Below are positions 16,046 through 23,933 of a DNA stretch of 64,000 nt, piece after piece. Source of the DNA: Bog-756 sp963833585 (GTDB lineage Bacteria; Actinomycetota; Acidimicrobiia; Acidimicrobiales; RAAP-2); assembly GCA_963833585.1 (NCBI GenBank), contig CAWHYF010000006.1, positions 1,054,001 through 1,118,000 of the forward strand, given 5' to 3'. Below the pieces are notes generated by a model. That model was not told the DNA's origin, ran no database searches, and saw only the letters and a program-made list of their open reading frames with translations. The first letter of the stretch is position 1, and every line of letters begins with the position of its first letter. Position numbers and translations under genes: made by a program.

Positions 16046-17299
16046 ATGTTGAGAAGACGCATCGTTGCGGGGGGGATGGCCCTGCTCGCGGGAGCGGCCG
16101 CCGCCTTGGTCGGGGCCGGGTCCCAAGCCGCCAACGCCTCCACCACGTCCGATCCCGGCGTCACCGCCAACTCCATCACGGTCGGCTCCATCAGCGACAT
16201 CTCGGCGCCCATCCCCGGACTCTTCACAGGGGCCAAGATCGGCACCGAGGCCTACTTCGCCTACATCAACTCCCTAGGGGGAGTGAACGGCCGCAAGCTC
16301 ATCCTCGACGGCCGGGACAGCGCCTTCTCCTCCGGAACGGTCGCCAACGAAGCCAGCAGCATCGCCGCCAAGGACTTCGCCATCGTCGGGGGCTTCTCGC
16401 TGGTCGACGGCTCCGAGCAGCCGGCCGTCGACGCCGCCCACCTGCCCGTGGTCACCCAGGTCCTCACCCCGGCGTACTACGCCGACCCGAACCTGTATTC
16501 GGCGGTCCCCCTGGTCAACAACGGGGAGATCGACGGGCCGTTCAAGTGGATCAAGTCCAAGTACCCCCAGGACATCAAGCACGTCGGCGTCATTGGTTCC
16601 AGCTCCGCGGCCACCGCCGTCACCGCCGAGCACGTGTTCAAGAACCTGAGCCAGAGCCTCGGCTACCAGTGGGTGTACGACCGTGACGCCACCTACACCG
16701 AGACCTCCTTCCTCCCCGACATCATCAAGATGAAGAACGCCGGAGTGAAGATCGTCTTCGAACCGACCCAGCAGGGCGCCTACATCAGCAACATCGCCCA
16801 GGAGATGAAGCAAGAGGGCCTCAACGCCCTCCTCCTGAGTGGGTCCAACACCTACGAGGAGAACTTCAACCCGGGATCGGCCGGCAATGGCACCCTGGTC
16901 ACCGGCGTGGACGCCCTCTACATGGGCCAGGACGCCAAGGTGGTGCCGGCGGTGGCCACCTTCGACAAATGGGCCAAGAAGGTCGACCCCCAGACCCAGC
17001 TCGACCTCTACACGCTGGACGCTTGGATCAACGCCGAACTGTTCGTGCAGGCCCTCAAGGCCGAAGGGTCCAATCCGACCCGGGCCGGGCTCGAGGCCCA
17101 GTTGAACAAGATCACCTCGTTCAACGCCAACGGCCTCATCTCCACCCAGAACCCGGCCAAGAAGATCCCCGGGCAGTGCTGGCTGGTGGCCGAGTACGAG
17201 AACGGCACCTGGAAGCGCATCCCCCCCGACCCGAAGTCCGGCTTCGTGTGCAACCCGGGCGGCTTCTATCCCTCCAGCTACAAGGGCGTGAACCGCTAG
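16046..17299 (+). CDS. ABC transporter substrate-binding protein, LivK type
   Basis: A 417-residue periplasmic-binding-fold type I protein for a branched-chain amino acid/amide (HAAT) importer. Residues 1-32 are a Sec signal peptide (RRRIVAGGMALLAG, then AANAS). The mature protein starts with the typical GVTANSITVGSISDISAP and has YINSLGGVNGRK, as in leucine/isoleucine/valine-binding proteins. AGGGGGAG just upstream fixes ATG 16046. The permease and ATPase genes follow at once, giving a complete importer. In catabolic actinobacteria such systems often import aromatic or steroid acids, so the ligand may not be an amino acid. Confidence 0.92.
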   Translation: MLRRRIVAGGMALLAGAAAALVGAGSQAANASTTSDPGVTANSITVGSISDISAPIPGLFTGAKIGTEAYFAYINSLGGVNGRKLILDGRDSAFSSGTVANEASSIAAKDFAIVGGFSLVDGSEQPAVDAAHLPVVTQVLTPAYYADPNLYSAVPLVNNGEIDGPFKWIKSKYPQDIKHVGVIGSSSAATAVTAEHVFKNLSQSLGYQWVYDRDATYTETSFLPDIIKMKNAGVKIVFEPTQQGAYISNIAQEMKQEGLNALLLSGSNTYEENFNPGSAGNGTLVTGVDALYMGQDAKVVPAVATFDKWAKKVDPQTQLDLYTLDAWINAELFVQALKAEGSNPTRAGLEAQLNKITSFNANGLISTQNPAKKIPGQCWLVAEYENGTWKRIPPDPKSGFVCNPGGFYPSSYKGVNR

Positions 17300-17332
17300 G
17301 GCCAGCGGCTCCCGAGGCAAAGTCGAGCAACC

Positions 17333-19264
17333 GTGACGGAGTTTGTCCAGTACCTGGTCATCGGCATCGTCACCGGATCGATCTACGCGGTCACCGCCAG
17401 CGGGCTGGTCGTCACCTACAACGCCACCGGGATCTTCAACTTCGCCCACGGAGCCGTGGGGATGCTGCTGGCCTATGTCTATTGGCAGCTGTGGCAGGGC
17501 TGGGGGTGGAACCCGGTTCTCTCGCTGGTCATCGTCCTGGTCATTCTGGCCCCGCTCTTCGCTCTCCTGGTCGAGCGGGTGCTCATGCGACCGCTTCACG
17601 GCGCCACCCTGAACACCATGATCGTGGTGACCCTGGGGCTGTTCCTCCTCCTCTATGGCATCACCGGCACCATCTGGAACCAGTCGACCACCCGCAACCT
17701 GCCCGAGTGGTTCGCCGGCGACCAGATCGACGTCCTCAACGTCAACCTGACCTACGAGCAACTGATCACCGTGGGCTGCGCCGCCCTGGTGGCCGGCGCG
17801 CTCTGGTTGCTGTTCAAGCGCACACGGATGGGGGTTTCCATGCGGGCGGTGGTCGATGACCCCGTCCTGGCGTCGATGGCCGGGGCCCCGTCGGGCCGGA
17901 TCGCCGGTCTGGCCTGGATCATCGGGTTCACCCTCGCCGGTCTGGCCGGCATCCTGGTCGCCCCGGGGACCGGGATGAGCCTGACGATCCTCTCAGAACT
18001 GGTGATCTTCGGATACGCCGCGGCCATCGTCGGTCGGCTCCGCTCCCTGCCCCTGACCTACCTCGGGGCGATGATCCTCGGGATCGGCGGGTCGCTGGCC
18101 ATCGGCTACGTGCCCGGCAGCGCGCTGAACGACGTCACCAACGCCCTACCCATGGGCCTGCTCATCATCGCCCTGATCCTCCTGCCCCAGGGGACCCTGA
18201 CCGCCGGCCGCCTGGCCCGCCACCGGCCACCTCGGACACCCAGCCTGCGGACCACACTGCTGGGCGGCGTGGTGCTGATCGGAGCGGCCACCGCGATCTC
18301 CTACCTGATCACCGGCACCAACCTCTACACCGAGGGCCTGGCCCTGGCCACCTCCATCGCCGCCCTCTCCCTGGTCCTCCTCTCCGGCTACGGCGGCCAG
18401 GCCTGGCTGTGCCAGTTCACCTTCATGGGTATTGGCGCCTGGGCCATGACCAAGGTGGCCGGAGGCAGCTCGGTGCTCGGCGTGCTGGCCGCGGTCGGGC
18501 TCTGCGCGGCGGCCGGGGGCGTCCTGGCCCTCCCGGCCCTCCGGCTGCGCGGACTGTACATGGCCCTCCTCACCCTGGCCTTCGCCGTCCTGATGGACGA
18601 GATCTTCTTCACCAACCCCTCCGTCGTCAGCAGTGGGTCGATCACCGTCGGCCGCCCGAGGATCTTCGGGCTCACCTTCGCTTCCGACCGGTCGTTCGTC
18701 ATCCTGTTGGCCATCGTGCTGGCCCTCTGCATCATCGGGGTGGGGATGCTCCGCCGGGGCACCTTCGGTCGACGCATGGTGGCCATGAGCGACAGCCAGG
18801 TGGCCTGCGCCACCGTGGGCATGAACATCACCACGACGAAGCTCGCCGTCTTCGTGATCGCCGGGGGCCTGGCCGGGCTGGCCGGCGCCCTCTACGGCGG
18901 CATGGCGCGCTCGGTGTCGGTCACCCAGTTCGGCTTCGTGAACAGCCTGGTGCTCTTCGTGGCGGTGGTCCTGGCCGGCGTGACCATGCTGAGCGCTTCA
19001 CTCCAGGCCGGGATCAGCCTGGCCGTGATCACCCTGATCGGTCAGCACCTGCCGTCCTTCTCCGGATTCACCTACGTGCTCTTCGGGGTGGGCATCATCG
19101 CGGTGGGCCGCAACCCCTACCGCCTGGGTCAGTACTACGAGCGTCTCGGCGATCGACTCCGGTCCCGCGGCGGCAAACCCGCCGGACCGGGCCCAGGCCC
19201 GGAAGAGGGGATACCGGACGCGGCGGTTCCTGTGGGACCCGCCCAGGAACCGTCCGTTGCCTGA
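17333..19264 (+). CDS. Fused LivH-LivM ABC permease
   Basis: A 643-residue protein joining both membrane subunits of a HAAT importer. Residues 1-290 match LivH: YLVIGIVTGSIYAVTASGLV at the start and the loop RTRMGVSMRAVVDDPVLASM. A short linker (RLARHRPPRTPSLR) leads to a LivM-like half with SGYGGQAWLCQFTFMGIGAW and RRGTFGRRMVAMSDSQVACA. LivH and LivM are normally separate proteins of about 300 and 350 residues. Start is GTG 17333, 33 bp after the binding-protein stop, and the end overlaps the ATPase gene by 8 bp. The frame runs through cleanly, so the fusion looks real. Confidence 0.92.
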   Translation: MTEFVQYLVIGIVTGSIYAVTASGLVVTYNATGIFNFAHGAVGMLLAYVYWQLWQGWGWNPVLSLVIVLVILAPLFALLVERVLMRPLHGATLNTMIVVTLGLFLLLYGITGTIWNQSTTRNLPEWFAGDQIDVLNVNLTYEQLITVGCAALVAGALWLLFKRTRMGVSMRAVVDDPVLASMAGAPSGRIAGLAWIIGFTLAGLAGILVAPGTGMSLTILSELVIFGYAAAIVGRLRSLPLTYLGAMILGIGGSLAIGYVPGSALNDVTNALPMGLLIIALILLPQGTLTAGRLARHRPPRTPSLRTTLLGGVVLIGAATAISYLITGTNLYTEGLALATSIAALSLVLLSGYGGQAWLCQFTFMGIGAWAMTKVAGGSSVLGVLAAVGLCAAAGGVLALPALRLRGLYMALLTLAFAVLMDEIFFTNPSVVSSGSITVGRPRIFGLTFASDRSFVILLAIVLALCIIGVGMLRRGTFGRRMVAMSDSQVACATVGMNITTTKLAVFVIAGGLAGLAGALYGGMARSVSVTQFGFVNSLVLFVAVVLAGVTMLSASLQAGISLAVITLIGQHLPSFSGFTYVLFGVGIIAVGRNPYRLGQYYERLGDRLRSRGGKPAGPGPGPEEGIPDAAVPVGPAQEPSVA

Positions 19265-20846
19265 GGGGCCCGCCACCCTGGCGCCCCCGGCCCTGGTGGC
19301 GGGCGAGATCTCGGTGCGGTTCGGTGGCCTCCAGGCCCTGGACGGCGTGGACCTGGATGTGGCCGTCGGCGAGGTCCACGGCCTGATCGGCCCCAACGGT
19401 GCCGGAAAGACCACGCTGTTCAACGTGATCGCCGGCCTGCAGCGACCGACCGCCGGGACGGTCCGGCTCGGGATCCACGACGTCACCCGGGCCAAGCCGC
19501 ACGAACGCTCCCGCCTCGGGCTCGGTCGGACGTTTCAACGCCTGGAGCTGTTCGGCACGCTCACGGCCCGGGAGAACGTGCAGCTGGCAGCCGAGGTGCA
19601 GCGGGGGAGGCTCCCCAGCGGGCGTACGCCGGCCGAGGAGGCGGCCGTCCAGCTCGAACGGGTCGGGCTGCTGGCGATCGCCGACGAACCCACCGACTCC
19701 CTGCCCACGGGTCTCGCCCGCCTGGTGGAGATGGCCCGGGCCCTGGCCACCTCTCCCGACGTCCTCCTTCTCGACGAGCCGAGCTCCGGGCTGAACGCCG
19801 AGGAGACGCGCGCCCTGGGCCGGGTGCTGCTGCAGCTGGCGTCGGACGGTATGGGAGTCCTACTGGTCGAGCACGACATGGATCTGGTCATGTCCGTCTG
19901 TGCCCGGGTCGACGTACTCGACAACGGGCAGGTCATCTCCCGGGGCGACCCGGCGACGGTCCGGGCCGACCCCCTGGTCCAGCAGGCCTACCTCGGCGGT
20001 GAGATCGACCCCACCGACCAGGCGGGGAGTGCCGTGAGCCACGCCGGCGTCACGACCGACAACACCGAGTCCCCCGTCGCCAACCGGGCCACCGCCGATC
20101 CGGCCGGGCCGGACCCCGCACTCTCGGTCACCGACGTCCGGGCCGGCTACGGCCGCATCGAAGTGCTCCACGGCGTGTCGCTCGAGGTGGCCCGGGGTTC
20201 GGCCCTGGCCCTGCTGGGCCCGAACGGAGCCGGCAAGTCCACACTGCTGAAGGTGATCTCCGGTCAGTTGCCGCCCACTGCGGGGACCGTGGTGTTCTCC
20301 GGGAGAACAACCGGAAGGAGGGCCCTCGAGACCCTGGCCAGGACCGGGGTCTGCATGATCCCGGAGGGCCGCTCCATCTTCCCCAACCTCACGGTGAAGG
20401 AAAACCTGCTGATGTACACCTTCCGCCGGCCGGGGCTGAAGGCGTCATGGATCGAGGAACGGGCCTTCGATCGATTTCCCGTCCTCCGGGCGCGGGGGCG
20501 GCAGCTGGCCGGCACCCTCTCCGGCGGAGAACAGCGCATGCTGGCGATGGCCCGGGCCCTGACCACCGACCCCGAGATCCTCATCTTGGACGAGCTCTCC
20601 ATGGGACTGGCCCCGTTGATCGTGGAGGAGCTCTACGGCATCGTGGGCCAGCTGGTGAAGACGGAGAGCCTGACCATGGTGATGGTCGAGCAGTTCGTGC
20701 AGACCGCCCTGTCCATTGCCGACCACGCGGTGATCATGGTCAACGGGTCCCTGGTCAGGAGCGGTACCCCCGAGTCCATCCGGGCCGAGGTGGTCAGCGC
20801 CTACCTGGGTGCCGACGCTGACCCCGCACCCCCATCCACCCAGTAG
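19257..20846 (+). CDS. Fused LivG-LivF ABC ATPase
   Basis: A 529-residue protein carrying both ATPases of the importer. Domain one has Walker A GPNGAGKTT (about 45-53) and Walker B VLLLDEPSSGL. Its signature is degenerate, LPTGLARLVEMARAL, as often in LivG. Domain two, after a Ala/Thr/Pro-rich linker, has GPNGAGKST, the signature LSGGEQRMLAMARAL and Walker B ILILDELSMGLAP, typical of LivF. The most upstream start is TTG 19257, overlapping the permease stop by 8 bp, which implies translational coupling. With its neighbours it gives a three-polypeptide importer. Confidence 0.92.
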   Translation: MPEGPATLAPPALVAGEISVRFGGLQALDGVDLDVAVGEVHGLIGPNGAGKTTLFNVIAGLQRPTAGTVRLGIHDVTRAKPHERSRLGLGRTFQRLELFGTLTARENVQLAAEVQRGRLPSGRTPAEEAAVQLERVGLLAIADEPTDSLPTGLARLVEMARALATSPDVLLLDEPSSGLNAEETRALGRVLLQLASDGMGVLLVEHDMDLVMSVCARVDVLDNGQVISRGDPATVRADPLVQQAYLGGEIDPTDQAGSAVSHAGVTTDNTESPVANRATADPAGPDPALSVTDVRAGYGRIEVLHGVSLEVARGSALALLGPNGAGKSTLLKVISGQLPPTAGTVVFSGRTTGRRALETLARTGVCMIPEGRSIFPNLTVKENLLMYTFRRPGLKASWIEERAFDRFPVLRARGRQLAGTLSGGEQRMLAMARALTTDPEILILDELSMGLAPLIVEELYGIVGQLVKTESLTMVMVEQFVQTALSIADHAVIMVNGSLVRSGTPESIRAEVVSAYLGADADPAPPSTQ

Positions 20847-20848
20847 CC

Positions 20849-20876
20849 GCGGGGCCGGGGGTCGTGGCAACCCCGC
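20849..20876 (+). terminator. Weak GC hairpin after the importer operon
   Basis: GCGGGG (20849-20854) can pair with CCCCGC (20871-20876). An inner alternative pairs GGGGT (20858-20862) with ACCCC (20870-20874). It lies between convergent genes, so a terminator is plausible, but the stems are short. Confidence 0.3.
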
Positions 20877-20917
20877 CCGCCGAGCGGCCGGGCTGACAGG
20901 AGCACCGGCCCTCGCCC

Positions 20918-21883
20918 TCAGTCCCCCGGCGGGCCGCTCCGGTCCGAGTAGAACTGCTTGAACCACCGGCGATACTGAGCCACCGGACCGTCGACCTTGG
21001 TGAGGACGGGCCGCTCGCGGTAGATCTTGTTCTCCCAGATGGCGATGTCCTGGTTGAATTGGAGATTGGTGATCTGGTCGTTGAGCTGGGAGATCGACTC
21101 GGTGGCGGCCGCGTCCGGGAGCCGTTTCATGGAGAACAGGATGCTGATCTCGGTGAACTCCTCGTCCACCGGGGTCTGGGTGATGTAGGTGAGCATCTGG
21201 ATCGGCCCCTGATCCACCTCGACCGCCACGATGCCCGGACCGCAGGTGGTCGTCCTCGTCGTCACCTCGATGCCCGAGGCCGAGACCGCGGTCACCTTCA
21301 GGCTCTGTTCGACGATCATCGAGGGGCCGGAGAACCTCACCGCGAACTGTTGCTGATCGGGCGCCGCCATGTCGTGGACGGCCGAGAAGTGCGATCGGTC
21401 GATGATGTTCTCCGTCAGGTCCTGGACATGGACGCGTACCCGGTAGGTGTTGATCCTCCACGGCGTCCAGTCCGCCTCGTCCTCCCGGTAGCCGATCACG
21501 TCGTAGGTCGGCCCGGCGTTCCCGGCGTGGTGCCAGACGAAGATTCGCCCGTTGCGTTCCCTCACCTCCCATGCCCGTGCCGAGACCCGGGGCGGACGGT
21601 CGAGCCCCGGCACCTCGGCCAGACGGCCGGCACCGTCGAAGCGCCAGCCATGGAACGGGCAGGCGAGGCCGTCGCCGCAGACACGCCCGCCGACGCCCAG
21701 GTGGGCACCGAGATGCGGACAGTGCGCATCGAAGACCCTGGCGCCTCCGTCGTCGCCCCGGAACAGGACCAGGTCACGCCCCAGGTAGCTCAGGGACCGC
21801 ACGTCTCCACGGGCCAGACCATCGGCGGCGCCGATGCCGAACCAGCCGTTGGGCGAGGCGGGAAACGGATAGCGCGAGCCCAT
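20918..21883 (-). CDS. Rieske non-heme iron oxygenase, KshA-like
   Basis: A 321-residue Rieske oxygenase. The [2Fe-2S] ligands are C55-P-H57 and C75-P-F-H78 (HCPHLGAHLG ... LACPFHGW). The mononuclear iron site fits the segment NIIDRSHFSAVHD, about residue 150. Length and motifs resemble 3-ketosteroid 9-alpha-hydroxylase oxygenase and related single-component-alpha enzymes. It needs an electron-transfer reductase, and none is in the window. Start ATG 21883 lies 5 bp after the upstream reductase gene, so the two form an operon. Confidence 0.87.
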   Translation of the reverse strand: MGSRYPFPASPNGWFGIGAADGLARGDVRSLSYLGRDLVLFRGDDGGARVFDAHCPHLGAHLGVGGRVCGDGLACPFHGWRFDGAGRLAEVPGLDRPPRVSARAWEVRERNGRIFVWHHAGNAGPTYDVIGYREDEADWTPWRINTYRVRVHVQDLTENIIDRSHFSAVHDMAAPDQQQFAVRFSGPSMIVEQSLKVTAVSASGIEVTTRTTTCGPGIVAVEVDQGPIQMLTYITQTPVDEEFTEISILFSMKRLPDAAATESISQLNDQITNLQFNQDIAIWENKIYRERPVLTKVDGPVAQYRRWFKQFYSDRSGPPGD

Positions 21884-21888
21884 CGGCC

Positions 21889-23016
21889 CTAGCCGGGACC
21901 CTCGGCCCGATCCGCACCCCGGTCCCGGCCGTGGAAACGGCCGGCGAAGGCCCGCAACGGGAGATCCGCGCTGGTCAGGCAGCCCGGACCGGCCTCGCAC
22001 ACCGAACGCATGGCGTTGAGGGCCGGCATCCCGGTGATGGTCATGCCCAGCGAGGCGAAGTACTCCGCATCCATCAGGCTGTGTGGGGCGTCGGTGGCGG
22101 GGAGGATCATGTGGCGGTTGATGATCTTCGGATCACCCTCGATCGTGGTGATGTAGCAGCCCTGGACGTTCCACCTCGGCTCGGTGTTCGGGGTCATCTG
22201 CCATTCCAGGTGGACCTCGATCTTCGGCTCACCGTTCGACATCCCCTTGAACTTGGCCAGGCTCGCCCCGACCGAGCCCTGCCGAAGGGTCCACCAGCCG
22301 AGATCGACCTCCTCGGTACAGGCGCCGAGCTGGCACTCGAAGACGACGTCGTCGATCCGTAGGTCGAGGCAGTCCGCCATGAGGTAGATCGAGTCGGCGA
22401 AGACCGTGCAGCCGGTCTCGAGCAGTCCGGGGACCTCGGGATCGTCCACCGGCCGGCCGTAACCGACGTTCTTCCATGTCTCCACCGAGTGGTGGCACGA
22501 CACGTCGACGGTCTCCAGCACCGTGATGTGGTCGACTCGCCCGGTTCCTGCCGATGCCACGACGCTCAGGATCTGCGCCAGGCCGGGGTTCATCCCGGTC
22601 CCGTAGAAGGTCGATCCCCCACGGCGGCAGGCGGCCTCGATGAGGTCGGTGGCCTTCCGGCCGGATGGATGCGGGTGGTTGCGGTCGCGATGGTGGCCCG
22701 TGATCCAGTCGGAGGTGGTCACCACGTTGATACCGTGTTCGAGCAGGACGCAGAACAGGTCCACGTCCGGCCAGACGCCGTTGAAATTCACGACATCCGG
22801 TCCGGCCCGGAGGACGGCCCCGATGTCATCGGTGGCCGCGATCCCGAGGGGGGCCAGTCCGACGATCTCACCGGCGTCGCGCCCGATTTTCTCCGGTGAA
22901 TAGCAGTAGAGACCGACGAGCTCGAGATCGGGGTGCTCGACGATCCGGCGCACCATCTCGGAGCCGACGTTCCCGGTGGCGAACTGCACGACTCGGAGGA
23001 CCTGCTTCGACGACAA
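21889..23016 (-). CDS. Dihydrodipicolinate reductase-like NAD(P)-binding protein
   Basis: A 375-residue Rossmann-fold oxidoreductase. The dinucleotide loop is VVQFATGNVGSEMVRRIVEH at the N-terminus, followed by LVGLYCYSPEKIGRDAGE. This matches the mycobacterial group annotated as dihydrodipicolinate reductase-like or 2,4-diaminopentanoate-dehydrogenase-like. These occur widely in steroid- and lipid-degrading actinobacteria with no settled role. Start is TTG 23016 with GAAGG 8 nt before it. Co-transcribed with the Rieske oxygenase, and a palindrome lies upstream at 23092. Confidence 0.8.
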   Translation of the reverse strand: MSSKQVLRVVQFATGNVGSEMVRRIVEHPDLELVGLYCYSPEKIGRDAGEIVGLAPLGIAATDDIGAVLRAGPDVVNFNGVWPDVDLFCVLLEHGINVVTTSDWITGHHRDRNHPHPSGRKATDLIEAACRRGGSTFYGTGMNPGLAQILSVVASAGTGRVDHITVLETVDVSCHHSVETWKNVGYGRPVDDPEVPGLLETGCTVFADSIYLMADCLDLRIDDVVFECQLGACTEEVDLGWWTLRQGSVGASLAKFKGMSNGEPKIEVHLEWQMTPNTEPRWNVQGCYITTIEGDPKIINRHMILPATDAPHSLMDAEYFASLGMTITGMPALNAMRSVCEAGPGCLTSADLPLRAFAGRFHGRDRGADRAEGPG

Positions 23017-23091
23017 CGGCGTTACCTTCCCTCATGCGGGCAACGGATCACCTCCGCTGTCCCCAGCATGGTAGGGCGGACTTGGACACCT

Positions 23092-23107
23092 GTCCAAGAT
23101 CCGGTGG
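23092..23107. promoter_or_regulatory. Palindromic operator TTGGACACCTGTCCAA
   Basis: A perfect palindrome (7-bp arms, CC centre) upstream of the reductase-Rieske operon, positioned over the -35 region of a minus-strand -10 box TACCAT (23073 to 23068). Its 14-bp core differs by one central base from the element at 12764-12777. Confidence 0.6.
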
Positions 23108-23159
23108 GCCCACGCCTCCCGTCGCGGTTCCGGCGACCCGCCGGCGTGGGCCCGGTGCC

Positions 23160-23933
23160 TCAGTCCTCCCCCGCCGACCGGGCGCCGTTCAGCTTGGGCC
23201 GGCCGAGCCAGATGGCCAAAATGGCGGCCAGCACGGCGAAGGCGGCCAGGACCAGAGCGGCCACGGCCAACCCGTTGTCGGCGCTGGACACCTGCCCGGT
23301 GGCGGTGCCCGAGCTCGGAACCGTTGTCGTACCGCCGGTCGACCCGGCTCCAGCGGTCCCCCGACCCGGCGCGGTGAGCACCAGGGTGGGGGCCGGGTGG
23401 GCCGGGTCCGGAGCAGCCGGCGTGGGAATCTGGATCCAGTTGACCACGGTGCCGTCGCTGTAGAGCTGGACGGCCTTGAAGGTCAGCCGCGAGGTGCCCG
23501 TCGGCAGACCCTGTGCCAGCACATTGAACTCGCCGAACTGTCCGACCGGTATCGTCCCGCCGGTCCAATCGATCTCGGAGACCGTCGAGGTGAATGTCCC
23601 GTCGTCGGTGGTGATCGGTTTGGGCAACGTCGAGGAGTGCGCCGTCACCGTCCAACCGGAGCCTGCTTCCGGGTTCAGCACCACGATCGGGTGGTCCAGG
23701 GGGAACTGGATCCGCAGCGCCACCACGCTGGCCGAGGGGGACTCGTTCGGCACCCGGAAGGTCAAGATGGCGTCGCTGGTCCCCTGCGGTAGCGACGCCG
23801 GGCTCACCGTGACGTGGGCACCAGCCGGTCCCACCCACAGCCAGATGCCCGCCACCACACCCAGGGCGGCGAGGGCGAATTTGGCCCGCCGGGCGGGCTG
23901 TTTCTCCGACCGGGCGGGCAAGCGGACCGTCAC
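23160..23933 (-). CDS. YcnI-like (DUF1775) copper-binding membrane-anchored protein
   Basis: A 257-residue exported protein. After the signal peptide the mature chain would begin with His (AGA then HVTVSPASLPQG), the Cu(II)-binding N-terminal His of the YcnI/DUF1775 family. The domain runs to about residue 165, then a Pro/Thr/Gly-rich linker and one membrane helix (AVAALVLAAFAVLAAILAIW) anchor it outside the membrane. Start is GTG 23933, overlapping the upstream copCD-type gene by 4 bp (GTGA). The gene order with CopC-CopD is the usual one for copper acquisition or homeostasis. Confidence 0.88.
   Translation of the reverse strand: MTVRLPARSEKQPARRAKFALAALGVVAGIWLWVGPAGAHVTVSPASLPQGTSDAILTFRVPNESPSASVVALRIQFPLDHPIVVLNPEAGSGWTVTAHSSTLPKPITTDDGTFTSTVSEIDWTGGTIPVGQFGEFNVLAQGLPTGTSRLTFKAVQLYSDGTVVNWIQIPTPAAPDPAHPAPTLVLTAPGRGTAGAGSTGGTTTVPSSGTATGQVSSADNGLAVAALVLAAFAVLAAILAIWLGRPKLNGARSAGED

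Noticed and set aside
16274..17761. A 495-codon open frame on the minus strand
   Set aside because: Antisense to the Liv binding-protein and permease genes; composition dominated by Gly, Val, Asp and His with no recognisable domain.
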